A DNA stretch of 64,000 bases from Sarcocystis neurona. Lineage: Eukaryota; Apicomplexa; Conoidasida; Eucoccidiorida; Sarcocystidae. The notes under the pieces are model-generated. The model was not told where the DNA came from. It did no database searches and saw nothing but the letters and a program-made list of their open reading frames with translations. This document shows positions 35,501 through 45,765 of the stretch, piece after piece. A program made the position numbers and the translations under genes. How positions within the stretch are numbered: position 1 is the stretch's first letter; every line of letters starts with the position of its first letter. The DNA is taken from NCBI GenBank assembly GCA_000727475.1, contig KL647291.1:5317730-5381729 (forward strand), written 5' to 3'.

Positions 35501-38051
35501 TTCTCTCGTGGGTCTGCGACATTGCTTCAGGTGGGATAAAAGAGAAGCTGTGGCTGTGCCTCTCACGCTGCCCATACGATGCTCCTTGGCCGGTAGCGAC
35601 GCGCGCTCGAGACACACAGGGGTACAAAGAAGAAAATCTAGACACCTGTAGCAGAGGAGGAAAATGAATGCAGCTCCCTACTTGAGCTCCAGCCTCTCTG
35701 AGCATGTCCACGGTCAGTCCCTTGACAGCAGCTCGCGTTCCGCAAAAAAAAAACGCAGGTGTCCGCACCTCCCCATGTTGCGTTCGCAGCAAAGCTGCAC
35801 GCGCCCCGGCTCGTGCTGCCTCCACAGATGCTGTCCCCGCTGTTTCGCCTCCGCGTGCTGGTTCTCCTTCCGTTCCCGGCGTTGACATCGCGACTACCCA
35901 GCTTCCCGCTGCTGCTGCATGGCCGGCTGCGGCTGCGGCTGCGAGACTACCTGCTCTTTTTGGCGCTGCAATTTTTACGTGCCCGAGTGGGACTCCGGTA
36001 GGCCTTCCCGCTCTTCCTACTGTTTCGTGACTGCCTGCTGCTCCTTTCAGATAGTTAATTGCAGCGGAGTTTCTTCTCTGCTGTCCTGTCGCTGCCCGTA
36101 CGACTTTCGCTTCCGCGCCTGCTTCCCCTGCTGCTTCTGTATCCCTCTCTCCTACCGGCGCCCCCGGTGCACCGCCTGCTGTCTGCGGGACACCTGCTCC
36201 TATACTCTGCGCTGGGGCTGCCTCAGCTGCCACGTTCGCTGCCCTTGCTGCACGCAGCCCTGCTTCATCCGCTGAGCTTCCTGCGTCTGCGTTGCTGCGT
36301 CGCGTCAGCCCTCTCCTCGCACTCGCTGCCGCTGCCTCTGTTGCTCGTGTCGCCTGTTTCTCTGGAGTCGTAGAAACGAATCGTGAGAAACACCTGCGAA
36401 AAAGTGGCAGTGAATCGGTGGCTTCGTGTACTCCTGCTGTCAGACTCCCACTCTCCGTGACGCCCATGCCTAGCTCCTCTTCGTAGCTGCTGTCTCCCTG
36501 GTCTCTCCTGTCGCTGGACCGGTTCACTTGCTGTCTTCTGCAGCCGTACATGTCAGAAGCTTGTTGCTGCTGCTGCTTTTCCTCTCTTCTGCTGCTGCTG
36601 GAGCCGCTCTCGTTCCGTCGTCCATCGATAGAGTCGCAGAGGTCTGCATCCTCGTGCAGCTCACCGATACTCTGCCTTGGGCGGCGGGACCAGCTGACGG
36701 TAATGCTGCGTTCACAGCTGCAAATGCTGCTGCGCATGCTGCTTATGTTGCTGTTGGTGCTGGCCTCGCTCCACCTGCTGTTGCTACACGCGGGGTGTCT
36801 GCCAGTGCTATCGTAGTCCTCTCGACTTGTGCTGCTGCCCGTGTACCAGCTCTCGCAGCCCTGTCTACCTGTCCCGCTCTTTCCCCGCTGGCTGCCGCTC
36901 CTGCCGCTGCTGCCTTCGCCTTCCATGCTGCTGTGCCCGCTTCTGAGGCTCCATTGGTTTCTTCTCGAGCTGGCACAGCCGGCGCCATGGCTGGTGCGGC
37001 CCTGCAGGCTACCTGTGCTGCTGCTGTTGCAGACAGCCCTCGGGCTGCTGCCCTGGCGCATACTCCCTCTGTTGCTGCGTTGCTGGTGCTGCGCCTGGTC
37101 AGCACGAAAAAGATAGCACCGGAAAGGGATCCTGCGGCGCAGCCGGCACGACGGTGGGCGACAGATGCGCATCCCCCAGCTGCAAAAACGCCGACCACCG
37201 TCGGGCGCACAGAAGCAAAGCAGCCGATCGCCGCCTGTACGGTACAGTCGCCGTCGACAGGCGGACACCCGGCAGCTGCATGCACCGCCCCTGCTGAAAC
37301 GGTCGCTGCTTGCCAGTGTACTTGTGAAGCCAGGAGTGGGCGGGCACCTACCACCTACGAGCCGCAGGCGGCCAAGACTTGGACGACGTGGAGAGAAAAT
37401 GCCGTGCATCAGCCCGAGCATCTCAACTCTGTCATTGATTTCCAGCGGGGTAAAAGGTTGTACATGTGAAGTAAGTAGAGGAGAAGAAAGAGGCAACCGT
37501 TCGCGTGTACGGCATCGGAGCCACTTGCGACGGGAGGCAGCCGACGGCTGCGCGAGCGACAGCTGTAGGCGCCTGCTGCAGAAATGATAGTGACCGCCGC
37601 CATACTGAAGCAGACCGTGACTGAAAAGGAGAGGGGCGGAGGTAGTAGACGAGTAAGGATATGAGGGAGATAACGGAGGAGGACAAGGAGAACAGGAGAA
37701 AGAGTTCCTACACGTAGAATCAGTGTAAACGGACGACGCGTATGGCTGGATAAGACAGGGTGGTAGCTCAGAAGTCGGTGACGGGCAGCAGACGCCGACG
37801 TTGCTACTTGTGGTAGAGCTGCCTGCGTGACAGAATCGCCCTGGATATAAAAGGCACTTTCCGTATTTACACGGTCGAGGGACGACAGGAGGGTGCCCGC
37901 TGACGTTTCCATGTGCCGTTACTTCCGGCGTTGCACGCAGGCAGCTGCAAACGCCACACTGCAAGAAGCAGAGGAAATGGAGTAGTAGCGGCAGTCGGAC
38001 AGCCACGCGGTCGCACAGAATGAGCGACACAAGGCAAAGACAGTCACTCAT
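23365..38051 (-). CDS. tgt: tRNA-guanine transglycosylase (TGT), nine exons, 1,733 aa predicted
   Basis: TGT exchanges the guanine at position 34 of GUN-anticodon tRNAs for queuine or a precursor. Exons (minus strand): 38051-35682, 34912-34838, 33902-32636, 30606-30554, 29357-28792, 27380-27297, 26625-26550, 25298-24795, 23571-23365. All junctions are GT-AG, phases match at every join, and the sum is 5,202 bases. Key residues: D827 in TDSGG, D1503 in DSFDCVHPTR (nucleophile by homology), and zinc ligands C1679, C1681, C1684 and H1710, with spacing identical to bacterial TGT. Insertions of roughly 330, 120 and 130 residues interrupt the domain, and about 740 residues precede it. Motifs such as GRVADEIKG, AAIGGSLG, LLGIGG and GIDSFD resemble chlamydial TGT more than QTRT1. 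The family is certain; origin and location are inference. Confidence 0.92.
24351..24557 (-). other. Ala-rich open segment inside the last TGT intron
   Basis: About 68 codons are open on the minus strand, Ala/Gly/Arg-rich, between exons 8 and 9. It has coding-like composition, but exons 8 and 9 already join in phase without it. It could be a skipped exon or simply CAG-biased intron DNA. Confidence 0.25.
24795..25298 (-). CDS. tgt: TGT exon 8: nucleophile motif and third insertion
   Basis: Acceptor gtgatgcag precedes GIDSFDCVHPTRAGRHGSAL, which contains the nucleophilic Asp and the Arg of the PTR motif. About 130 Ala/Pro/Gly-rich residues follow, with a seven-Ala run. The exon ends RVKEYVDLGN before the strong donor gtgagt. 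Confidence 0.92.
26550..26625 (-). CDS. tgt: TGT exon 7
   Basis: A 76-base exon encodes MLRKDRPIHLLGIGGMQDIF, then HGVKQ, corresponding to the conserved (K/R)PR(Y/H)L(M/L)G(V/I)G segment. It enters in phase 2 and leaves in phase 0 at donor gtacgc. Confidence 0.92.
26858..26884. repeat. (CATA)n tetranucleotide repeat
   Basis: Six tandem catacata units lie in the TGT intron between exons 6 and 7. Confidence 0.85.
27112..27132. repeat. (TA)n microsatellite in TGT intron 6
   Basis: About 20 bases of alternating T and A lie in the same intron as the CATA repeat. Confidence 0.8.
27297..27380 (-). CDS. tgt: TGT exon 6
   Basis: The exon encodes HNFFGAAIGGSLGTDRQQMH and AIVAETA with split codons at both ends, between acceptor cccctgccag and donor gtaagc. 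The AIGGSLG form (rather than AIGGLSVG) is the variant I associate with chlamydial TGT. Confidence 0.9.
27381..28791. other. TGT intron 5, with an imperfect internal duplication
   Basis: The intron contains two related stretches (about 27,895-27,945 and 28,015-28,065). They share a gatcacaggggctg/gaaccacaggggtg core followed by agtgt/gtgtgcaa and cagta/aaagt. No gene is recognised. Confidence 0.3.
28792..29357 (-). CDS. tgt: TGT exon 5 with second insertion
   Basis: Acceptor gttgctgcag precedes RYTKEAMRRSHRWGLRCLQ. About 120 residues of Ala/Pro/Ser-rich insertion follow, then GLYGVVQGGVYMDLRRESAA (the conserved VQGG loop) and FVN plus a split Glu codon. Of two possible donors, gtgaga gives the phase that fits exon 6. 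The opposite strand has a 151-codon open frame that is a shadow. Confidence 0.9.
30554..30606 (-). CDS. tgt: TGT exon 4
   Basis: A 53-base exon completes the split Gly codon of exon 3, then encodes ADFIVALDECTPSHAGK. The LDECTP motif is a bacterial-type TGT signature. Donor gtgcgt, phase 0 exit. Confidence 0.92.
30607..32635. other. TGT intron 3
   Basis: The minus strand is pyrimidine-rich between about 31.5 and 32.0 kb, as expected of an intron in that orientation. The plus strand has a 265-codon frame (30474-31271) that overlaps exon 4 at its 5' end. I treat it as a chance open frame. Confidence 0.5.
32636..33902 (-). CDS. tgt: TGT exon 3: active-site Asp and first large insertion
   Basis: The exon starts HFTGWRGPMFTDSGGYQIFS, carrying the catalytic TDSGG. 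It passes GRVADEIKG and then about 330 residues of Ala/Glu/Gln-rich sequence. It resumes the domain at EEGVTFRNYYTGDLIHLTPE and ends with one base of a Gly codon before donor gtaaaa. The Gln-rich insertion reads in a single open frame with no sign of an unrecognised intron. Insertion length is unusual for the family. Confidence 0.9.
34491..34517. repeat. (GT)n microsatellite in TGT intron 2
   Basis: A run of gtgtgt of about 25 bases lies between exons 2 and 3. Confidence 0.85.
34838..34912 (-). CDS. tgt: TGT exon 2
   Basis: A 75-base exon, phase 0 at both ends, lies between acceptor ctgcaacag and donor gtacaa. It encodes VILANTYHLLAYPGPGVVER, then LGRLQ. The (I/V)L(A/G)NTYHL motif is one of the most conserved in all TGTs. 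Confidence 0.92.
35682..38051 (-). CDS. tgt: TGT exon 1: N-terminal extension and start of TGT domain
   Basis: 790 codons run from ATG 38051 (MSDCLCLVSLILC...), ending in GAQ before donor gtaggg. The first ~40 residues are hydrophobic and Cys-rich and could be a signal or targeting segment. Then come Ser/Arg/Gly-rich, Gln and Ala-rich stretches. The TGT domain begins near residue 750 with RTQHGEVRTPAFFFCGTRAA and VKGLTVDMLREAGAQ. The frame is open further upstream (to 38252) without another clear ATG context, so the start is provisional. Confidence 0.8.
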
Positions 38052-40150
38052 AGAAGCCAAAAATGATACAAAACCACATCCGATGCATACGCCACAACGC
38101 AACAGGGTTGCCGAGTAAGAAGAAGCAGAAAAGCCAGCAGAAGAAAGATAGTGACAAAGGAAGAGGGGGGAAAAATTACCTCCACAGATGGACCCAGACA
38201 GCGGCTGCACGAGCAGCTGCGGCAGCTGAACCACCAGCAGCAGGATCGGCACGACCAGGAGCAGGAGACGCTAGAACAACAGCAGCACGACGAGGCAGAA
38301 TTGGAGACGGCATTCCTCAGCAAGACATTTCTGCAGCAGCAGCGGCACCTAGAGAGGGTGTCTGTGGTGGAAGAGGGGTAATGGTGCGAAGAAACAATAA
38401 GATTACAGGACAGGAAGGAGAACAAGACGGGACACGTGGAAGCACCACAATGTAAAAAGGAATTACTGAAGGACGGCGTGTTCATAAGCGAGCACTTTCT
38501 TCGGACGCGACAGCTGTGTAACGCAGAAATGCGGAAGCCGCCCAAGAAGCACGTGTCTACGAGCAGAGTGCAACATAACATGCCAAAGAAGAAGACGAAG
38601 AAGAGGCTATATGCAGTCACTTTCTAACAAGCGTGTATACACATGCGCGCACGCGTGTGTACATGTACGCGTGCGTCCCCGGATCTGATGGGCGGAAGCG
38701 CCGTGGGCGTGCAGCCGAACGGGCGAAGGAGACGACGGTGACTAAAAGAAGACACCGCGCCGACATAGACACGCAACCGGCAGTGACTGAACGCTGTTCA
38801 ACACAGCTGGGCGTACGAATGAAAAATCGGAAACGAAGGTAGAGTAGTGGTGGCGAAGGTCACGAACAACGAGGACCGGTACAAGAAATTGTAGATGAAC
38901 AGAAATCAGCGGAGGGAAACGCAGACGCAGGAGTCGGACATTTTGACGCAGGGAGCAGTGTAGAGTGTTTCCGACATCACGAAGTCCTGTAACTTAATGG
39001 GTATCGATCGGGACGGAGGGGCTCCGCTGGACAGCAGCGGATGCTTGTTGGGGAGAAACGGGAGTCGGCTGGAGATAACGGAATATAAATTCTCGTAGAG
39101 GCCTGACTAATGTGAGTGTCAACGGACTGATAAATTGGGCGGTAAACCGGTCACGAAATCCACTCTTAAAGACTTGGTGTGTGCAAGAGAATTATGTTTC
39201 TACGGCGTCTCCGTTACGAGTTTGGAAGGACCTAGAGTTTGAAAAGTGAAAAAAGGGTAGCTTTCTATGCAACGGGATTCGAGGAAATCTGCTAATGCAT
39301 TTGAAAAAAGTGCAATATCAATTGCAAGAGAAGAGCTACATGCGCCTTACAAGATGCATGCTAGCGTGATGAATATAGTGGCACACTTGCACCTGCGTAG
39401 ACGTTGGATTTGTGCGAATATGTGTGTACGCATGCAACAACAATACGTATTCGGATAAATTTGTACGTGGATACGTACATACGAGTCACACAGAAGGACG
39501 TTACACCTACGCATCGGTGTACACCCGCTGGCATGCGTATAGTGTGAAACTATAGCCTACGTAACAGGGCGCGCCAGATTAAATACGGTATGTACACTTC
39601 GTGTGTCCATCCCCACATCTGCACGGCATGGATGCGCGGTAACCACGGAAACTAACGTAGATACAGGTATTCACATGTATGTGTATAGTGTGCGAGTGCT
39701 GCGAAGCTGTGTAAACACAAACCTGTATACAGATGAATGGGTAGATGGATATGTATATAATACAGAGGATGCGTATCTGGATACACGGAAAGGTACACAT
39801 GCAAACAATTAAGTAGCAACAAAGACCTTTATCTCCAAGGGGCGAGTCATTACTTCTCTGTATATGCACCGACTGAGGAATTATTATTTCAAACGCGTGT
39901 TCAAAGGAATTAGTCGCAGATAACTGCACAACTTCAAGTCTAGTTCCACCTGTCCTCGAGTGCGAAGGCTCTAATAATTTGGCGGCACTTGAACTGCTGC
40001 TCGCGTAACTGGACAGCCGTCACCTTGGGCTTCCCGTCCCCCTGTACGGGAAGGCAGATGATTTGGTCCCTTATAAACAACATTTCATCTTGTGTTCAGG
40101 ATATCCGATCAAAATAACCACGTCCATCTACAATGCGTCACATGTACAAA
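38052..40150. other. Upstream region of the TGT gene, no resolved gene
   Basis: On the plus strand, 38,150-38,400 is Gln-rich CAG DNA, probably a continuation of the TGT leader in antisense. From 38.6 kb on, the sequence loses CAG and TA repeats, and stop codons are frequent in all frames. I see no promoter motif I can defend. Confidence 0.35.
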
Positions 40151-40164
40151 AGTATGTGTATCTA

Positions 40165-40284
40165 CATACGTATATGGCCAGATGTCGATACGTATGTATT
40201 CGAAGGCATATCTGCGCTTTTACTTTTACATACGTATCCAGATGTTGATAGGTATGTATTCGAAGGCATACTTGCGCTTTTACT
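40165..40284. repeat. 60-bp direct duplication
   Basis: Two copies with a 60-base period share cagatgt.gata.gtatgtat, then cgaaggcata..tgcgctttta. In the plus frame starting at 40092 the copies encode a repeated MYSKAYLRFY segment. The surrounding frame is not otherwise convincing as a gene. Confidence 0.8.
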
Positions 40285-40971
40285 TGAGTGTAAGAGCATG
40301 TGACCGGAGTGCGCCCATGCACGGAATATACTTATGTGGACTTAAGTGTACGCACGTGGGATGGGGTTCATGTCGTATGCTGCGACAAGGTACGCTGGCA
40401 CAAGACCACCCGTTCTTTCTTCTGTTTATTCTATACAAAAGTGTGAAGGACAGCACGTGCGAACCTGTTCGCAACAGCTGCTTTTGTGTGCTCTGGTGCA
40501 GGACCCTTTGTAGCGACTTGTGACCAGTGTCCACAGACACGAACGGTGATAAGCAGTTCGCTTGCTCCGTGTATGGAGCGAATCAGCTAAATGCAAAGAG
40601 TTGCTCGACTCGTGCAGGGCAGTTTCTGAAGAACAATAATGTATTATTGTCAACCGGTAAGACGACGGCGTAGCTAGCTATTTGTGCACCTATCGCCACG
40701 AGGATCACAACACGCACTCTTTGACAAACCGGAAAAGCTGCTTGGTGTACGAGCCACGGGTCCACAATCTAGCAAAAGAAACATGCTGTCTATTCCACGA
40801 AGTCTGCAAGAACCCTCCCTTCTGGACTCTCCTGAGTAATGTCACCACGCAGGAGAACAATCGAGACAACGCAGTTTTTTACAAGCACGATATATAGTTT
40901 CCTGCGCGGCTCTCCACATGCTCTACAGACGTGACTGTGTTCACGCCGATGTAAAATTTTACGCACTGGCG

Positions 40972-41259
40972 TCAAAAGGTGTCTGTGAAGAAGTGAAATA
41001 TATCAAATGTCGACCTGTACGTTGCGCCTGGATGAAACCTGTGAAAGCATGGTGTCCAATAACCTAAACATACACGCCTCACGGAAACGCGTGCGCTTTT
41101 ATACGGGACAAGCTTGAATATCCGAAAGCCGGAACCGTTGTTATAAGAGCCATCAACTATATTTTTAACTGTTACTCCCTTACTCTCCGGCAGCATTCCA
41201 CATACTTTCAGAACTGATGTAGAGCAGAGAAATTCAGAAGTGACATGTGAGAGGTGCAA
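40972..41259 (-). CDS. Coding-like fragment, unrecognised
   Basis: 95 codons are open, without low complexity, and include CGMLPESKGVTVKNIVDGSY and VSVRRVCLGYWTPCFHRF. The composition is protein-like, with balanced residues. There is no family match, and no splice partners are established. It could be an exon or a decayed gene. Confidence 0.28.
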   Translation of the reverse strand: MHLSHVTSEFLCSTSVLKVCGMLPESKGVTVKNIVDGSYNNGSGFRIFKLVPYKSARVSVRRVCLGYWTPCFHRFHPGATYRSTFDIFHFFTDTF

Positions 41260-41539
41260 GGCCGTTACACTATTTCTGAACGTGCGCTAGAAAAGGTGTA
41301 CGCGCGAAGAGAAGGAGAAGGAGGAGGAGAATGAGAATGTCGTATGAGCTTCCAGAAATTGAAGGAGCGCAAAGGATCACCCGCTAGCGACTAATGTGAG
41401 GGAGCATACGAGGACTCATGAATGAGAAGTTTCAGCGGAGAAACTGGAGCGTACAGTTGTGCGGAAAACTGACCTTTCGAGGCATGCTACGTAGCATAGC
41501 GAGCTGCTCGACTTCGAAGTGTTCCAGTCGTCAGTAGCG

Positions 41540-42060
41540 GTTGTGTGCTTGCAGTGGTGACGGGAAGAGCAACTGCGCCACACTTGGTGGTGGCTGTAGC
41601 AGCAGTGGTTCTCAGCCGTAGCACTGGTTACCACAGTGGTCACTGGAGTAATAGTTTTACAGCAGTACAGTTGGTAATGGTAGAATTTGTTGTCACACGA
41701 GTAGTGGTAAGAGCAGACTCAGTGGCAGGAGAACTGAAAGACGCCAAGGCAGAAGAAGTTGTAGTAGTAGTAGTAGTGATCCTTTTAGTAGAAAACAAGG
41801 TGGCTATTTCGACACCAGCCTGCTTTTAGTAGAAAGACTAGCAGCAGAAGCTGCAGAAGTTGTTCTTAAAGTGACGGCAGAAGAACAGTGGGTGCACTGG
41901 TCGTGGTGGTTGGACAAGTAGACTTTGTTCTGGTAGCATCAGTCGCGTTGATACTAGCTGTTGCTGTTGTACTCGGTCTAGTCGTAGTAGGGGCAGTAGT
42001 ACTAATGGTAATAGCATTAGCAGCAGCAGCGTCAGGACTACGGATAGTGAACGTGGATAC
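41540..42060. repeat. GTA/GTT/GCA trinucleotide-rich region
   Basis: Imperfect tandem triplets (gtagtagtagtagtagtagtg and similar) occur through about 500 bases. The plus-strand frames (41545-41829 and 41888-42139) translate to Val-rich strings that look like membrane segments but follow directly from the GTN triplets. Confidence 0.7.
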
Positions 42061-42965
42061 GAGGAGTAAGACTTGTAGTCGTAGAGTGGTTGGACACCTG
42101 TTTCTGGGTATTCTGGCACTGGGCGTGGCACCATATTAATGCACGCCGTCTCTTCAGCTGGCTCCGCGTGGTGCTACGTGGAGTCGCTTGGTCGTCAAGC
42201 CTGTTTGGTAGTGATCGCTGACTGGTCCGTGCGACCACCCAGTCCACAATTAGTCAGCAGTGTCCTCGTCAATTTCGCGCTTTCCCGTTTAGGTTTAGTG
42301 TTGAAGAAATTGGCGCATGTCACTAAGTGGCAACTGCTGTGTCGACGAACGGCAGGATGCCGCGTTTACATTATGTGATGCATGAGACGAAGCTGCTGTG
42401 GCAGAAGCTGCTGCGGCAGAAGCTGCTTCGCACCTCACAGGGTGTCTTACCAGTGTATATAGCGCTGCTAGTGCTGTCCTTTGTCTTGTGCTGAAGGACG
42501 ACGTACTTTATACCTACACTGTTACCGGTGAGGCTCCTGCACGTGGTGCCCTACTACCATGTGTTGGTACGAAGAGACGTGCACAGATTGCACGGGTACC
42601 CCACTGCAACTGCAAAACCAGCTGCTGCTCCGACTGCCGCTATTTCTTCCTGCTGCGGTCAGCACCTCTCCACTTTCCCCCGACCCTAGATGACTAAGCG
42701 TTACGGTCTCCTCGAACAGCAGTTAAACGTTTGCAAACAAAGAGAGGCAACCTCCTCTTCTCTTGTATCCCCGCACGTAGAGATGGGGGCCGGAACGCAC
42801 AAGTGCGAGTGTGGTGCTGGTGTACTTGCGCTTGATAGAAACAATGTCCTTTCTAACTGATACGCGTTTTTCCCAAGTCTACCGTACGATGATGACGCGT
42901 AAGCCCTTTCCGAAAACGATGAAAGGACAGGGTTTTCTGGTCTTTAAGGACGACTTCGGGACTCT

Positions 42966-44419
42966 GTGATGTGGCATGCACTGAGCATTGAACTGGCCCC
43001 AGTGCGTTGTACAGGCGGAGGGCGCTGCTCTGTACGAGTTTTCGGCTGCAAGGCCATTCGTCCTTTTTCTTACATCCGACTGACTGAACGCACTACGGCA
43101 CAATTTTACAGGCAAGAAAAAGGCCACCTACCATTTCATAAAAGTATGCGGATAAGAGGGGAATTCTTTGCTCGATGCCATGTGTGAAGGGCAATGCACG
43201 AACGTAAGAAAAATCACCTCTCTGGTGCAGCTCCTCTTAGTGAATTGCGGCTGGGCCGCGTCTGTTCCGCGGGAAAAACTCCCCGTCCAGCTCCCCGAGG
43301 CCTTCTCTTCGAGGTACTTGTTAGGCCATGAATTCTGTGTGTTCTGTCTTCCCTCCTGACACTTGTAACCCTGACACTTTTGCTAGACAGACCGAATGCT
43401 ACCAACCTGAAACAGAACCGTCCTATGGCCGCAGGTCACAGGAGGAGGACGTCAGCTTCCAGTTAGTCAGAATCCCTTAGGAAACCCACTGGTACCTGCT
43501 TTGCTGCCCTTGTACGAAGAGACAGTCGAGGAACGGCATCTGCGCCGAGAACGACGACACTGTGCACGTGCGCAAACAAACCTAGAGCTCGTAGTGAATC
43601 AACACGAGGCCCGCGTTATGGACGATGCAGATCATCGTGCAGAGGACAGTAGAGTCCTCAGCAGTAGTTCGGAACGGCAGACTGAAAAGTACTGTGTACG
43701 CGTAGATGCAGACTTGGGCATGGCGTCGGGAGACATACTCAAATTCAACATTCTCTCTCCCGTCTGCGTTTCCCACGTATGGTACTCTGGAAACGTTTCC
43801 AAGCTACAGCTAACTACGCACACGTGTGAGTACATATATATATGTATATATATATGCATGTGTAGGTGATTTAGGTAGATACAAATATATTCAGACACGT
43901 GTACTTTTACACACACGTGTTTGTGTTCAGGGGTATATACGTATGCGTCTGTTGTGTCGGTCGCACGTGGGCTCCACACGGCTTCAGTGGCTTCTCTGTA
44001 CGCGCACGCGTCCACGGCGGAAGCCTGTTGAAGTAGTAGATGTTTACATGCAGCACTTCTACAGTGATGGCATTGAGGAAGATAGTTGCGAAGTTGACAC
44101 GAGCCCGGTCGACTGGCATCCATTCTTCTCCGTGAACTCGACATGCTAACACGGGTACCCGTCATACGGACATGTGCACACACGGAAATCTGTATGCGTG
44201 TACACTCACATCATTGCGGCGACGACGGTAATGTTCAGAATGCTCGGGCCACGTGGGTACTGCCCTCGGAGATGGCCAGAGAGACAACACAAAACGGTGT
44301 TCTCTCTTGACCACCGCCTGTGCCGTTGGTGGGAGGAAGAAACCGCAGCGGAGAGAAGACAGGTGGCCCTCAGTAGCTCAAGGACAAAAACTCGGCCTTC
44401 AAATACAGGGTGTGCCTGA
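42966..44419 (+). CDS. Possible spliced gene, unrecognised
   Basis: Several plus-strand segments look like exons. They are 42966-43187 (RCSVRVFGCKAIRPFSYIRL), 43168-43359 (PREKLPVQLPEAFSSR before gtactt), 43501-43825 (charged: YEETVEERHLRRERRHCARA, then MASGDILKFNILSPVCVS, before the strong donor gtgagt), 44022-44149 (VEVVDVYMQHFYSDGIEEDS, stop at the end) and 44228-44419. I could not join them in phase, and the minus strand is also open over parts. A TA run follows the 43825 donor, as in introns elsewhere in the window. No domain is recognised. Confidence 0.3.
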
Positions 44420-44797
44420 GCTTTTGAATGTAACGTCGCTTGCAGAGTGTACAGCTCAGCATTCGGAGAAACGGACGTGAAACCAGCCCGACCTGCTGTG
44501 GGTATGTTGATCTCACAAACGGTGGTGTACAGAGGCTACTGAAGGACCATAATGTTGAGGAAGTCACTGGCGAGTTGCCCGACGACGCCCAGCAATGTTG
44601 ATTTGAGTAGGCTTTCATTCCATCCGGAGACTGTAAAGCAGCGTGCAGCTGTTTGTGCGCCTGGGAAACTCGATATACAACAAAGTTATAATGTGTTAGT
44701 CACAACGAGCATAGTGCACACACGCACGCACACGAACGCGCACACGCTGCTGCAGCTAGTGGATGCACTACGCTCATTTTCCGGCAATGATGAGTGT

Positions 44798-45500
44798 TCA
44801 GGACTTGCCGATACGCTTCCGTAGCATTAAAGCACTTTTTCGTGCATCTTGGGGTGATAAACACCCCGCACACGTGAAGCCATAGTGTGTTATTACTGGC
44901 AAAGATCCCTCCCTCGATGGAAATTTGCCGTCAGCTGTTACTACAGAAAGCGGCGTTCTCCAACGTACGGGTCCACTCAAATCGCACGTCCAACACAAGT
45001 TAATTTTTTGACGCGTTCCGCTGCGTGTACACGCGCTCAACAGTTTACAGCTTCGCGGAGCGGGGAAAGTCGCCAGCAGGGCAAACTACGTAAGAGGGAG
45101 GTGCACAGACGCTAACACTTAGCGTGCTCCTGAGGCCAATAGCATCGCGGTCACTACAGCTGAAAACAATCGCGACTGAAGACCTCAGCTGTTGAGCCTG
45201 CTCGAGAGAAAGGCAACCGGCCACAACGTTGGCTCCACGCACGTCGCAAACAGCGTTTCTTGACCTGCGGGTAGGATATACACCTTGACGTGTGTGAAGG
45301 CTGTGGGATGGGTGAACCACGCTGACAGCGAACACAGGAGCATCAGCCAAGTACGTTCGCACACGATTCCAGCCTTGCCAGCCGCCGACGTTGCTGTGCC
45401 GCACCCATAGATATGGCTCATCAACTGCCTGCGGTCGTTTGGTATCAAAATTCGCGAACCAGCTCCCAATCTCAGTGGACTGTGCTACCAAACGGGACAA
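44798..45500 (-). CDS. Coding-like minus-strand segments, unrecognised
   Basis: Two adjacent open stretches occur. 45500-45045 includes SWFANFDTKRPQAVDEPYLW and GWQGWNRVRTYLADAPVFAV. 45040-44798 includes CWTCDLSGPVRWRTPLSVV. The residue mix is protein-like, with several Trp and Cys, and could belong to a surface or secreted protein. No signal peptide or family signature is visible. Confidence 0.28.
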
Positions 45501-45765
45501 GACGACTTTATCATCCTCGAACTCGTTTCCTCGTGAACTTGTGTGACCTCCTCTATACGACCGCGTGGTGTCGGTTTCACCACGCCTAAACAGCTAGCTT
45601 CATCTCATCGTACGGCTCGACGCCCACCTGCGTCTATTCTGCGTAATGGTGACGAGAAGGCGACTTGCGAGGACAGCTCCGTGCTATCTGACACGATCTC
45701 ACGTTCCGTTTGAAAGCAACGGCGGCTGCGGCATTTACACTGGCCTTTTGGTGAAAACAAATGCA

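Noticed and set aside
36528..37469. 313-codon plus-strand Ala/Pro-rich frame
   Set aside because: It lies entirely antisense to TGT exon 1, and its Ala runs are the reverse reading of the Ser/Arg/Gln-coding triplets. There are no domain or splice features.
41545..42139. Val/Ala-rich frames as a multi-pass membrane protein
   Set aside because: The hydrophobicity follows from GTN triplet repetition; there are no loops, topology or conserved residues to support a protein.
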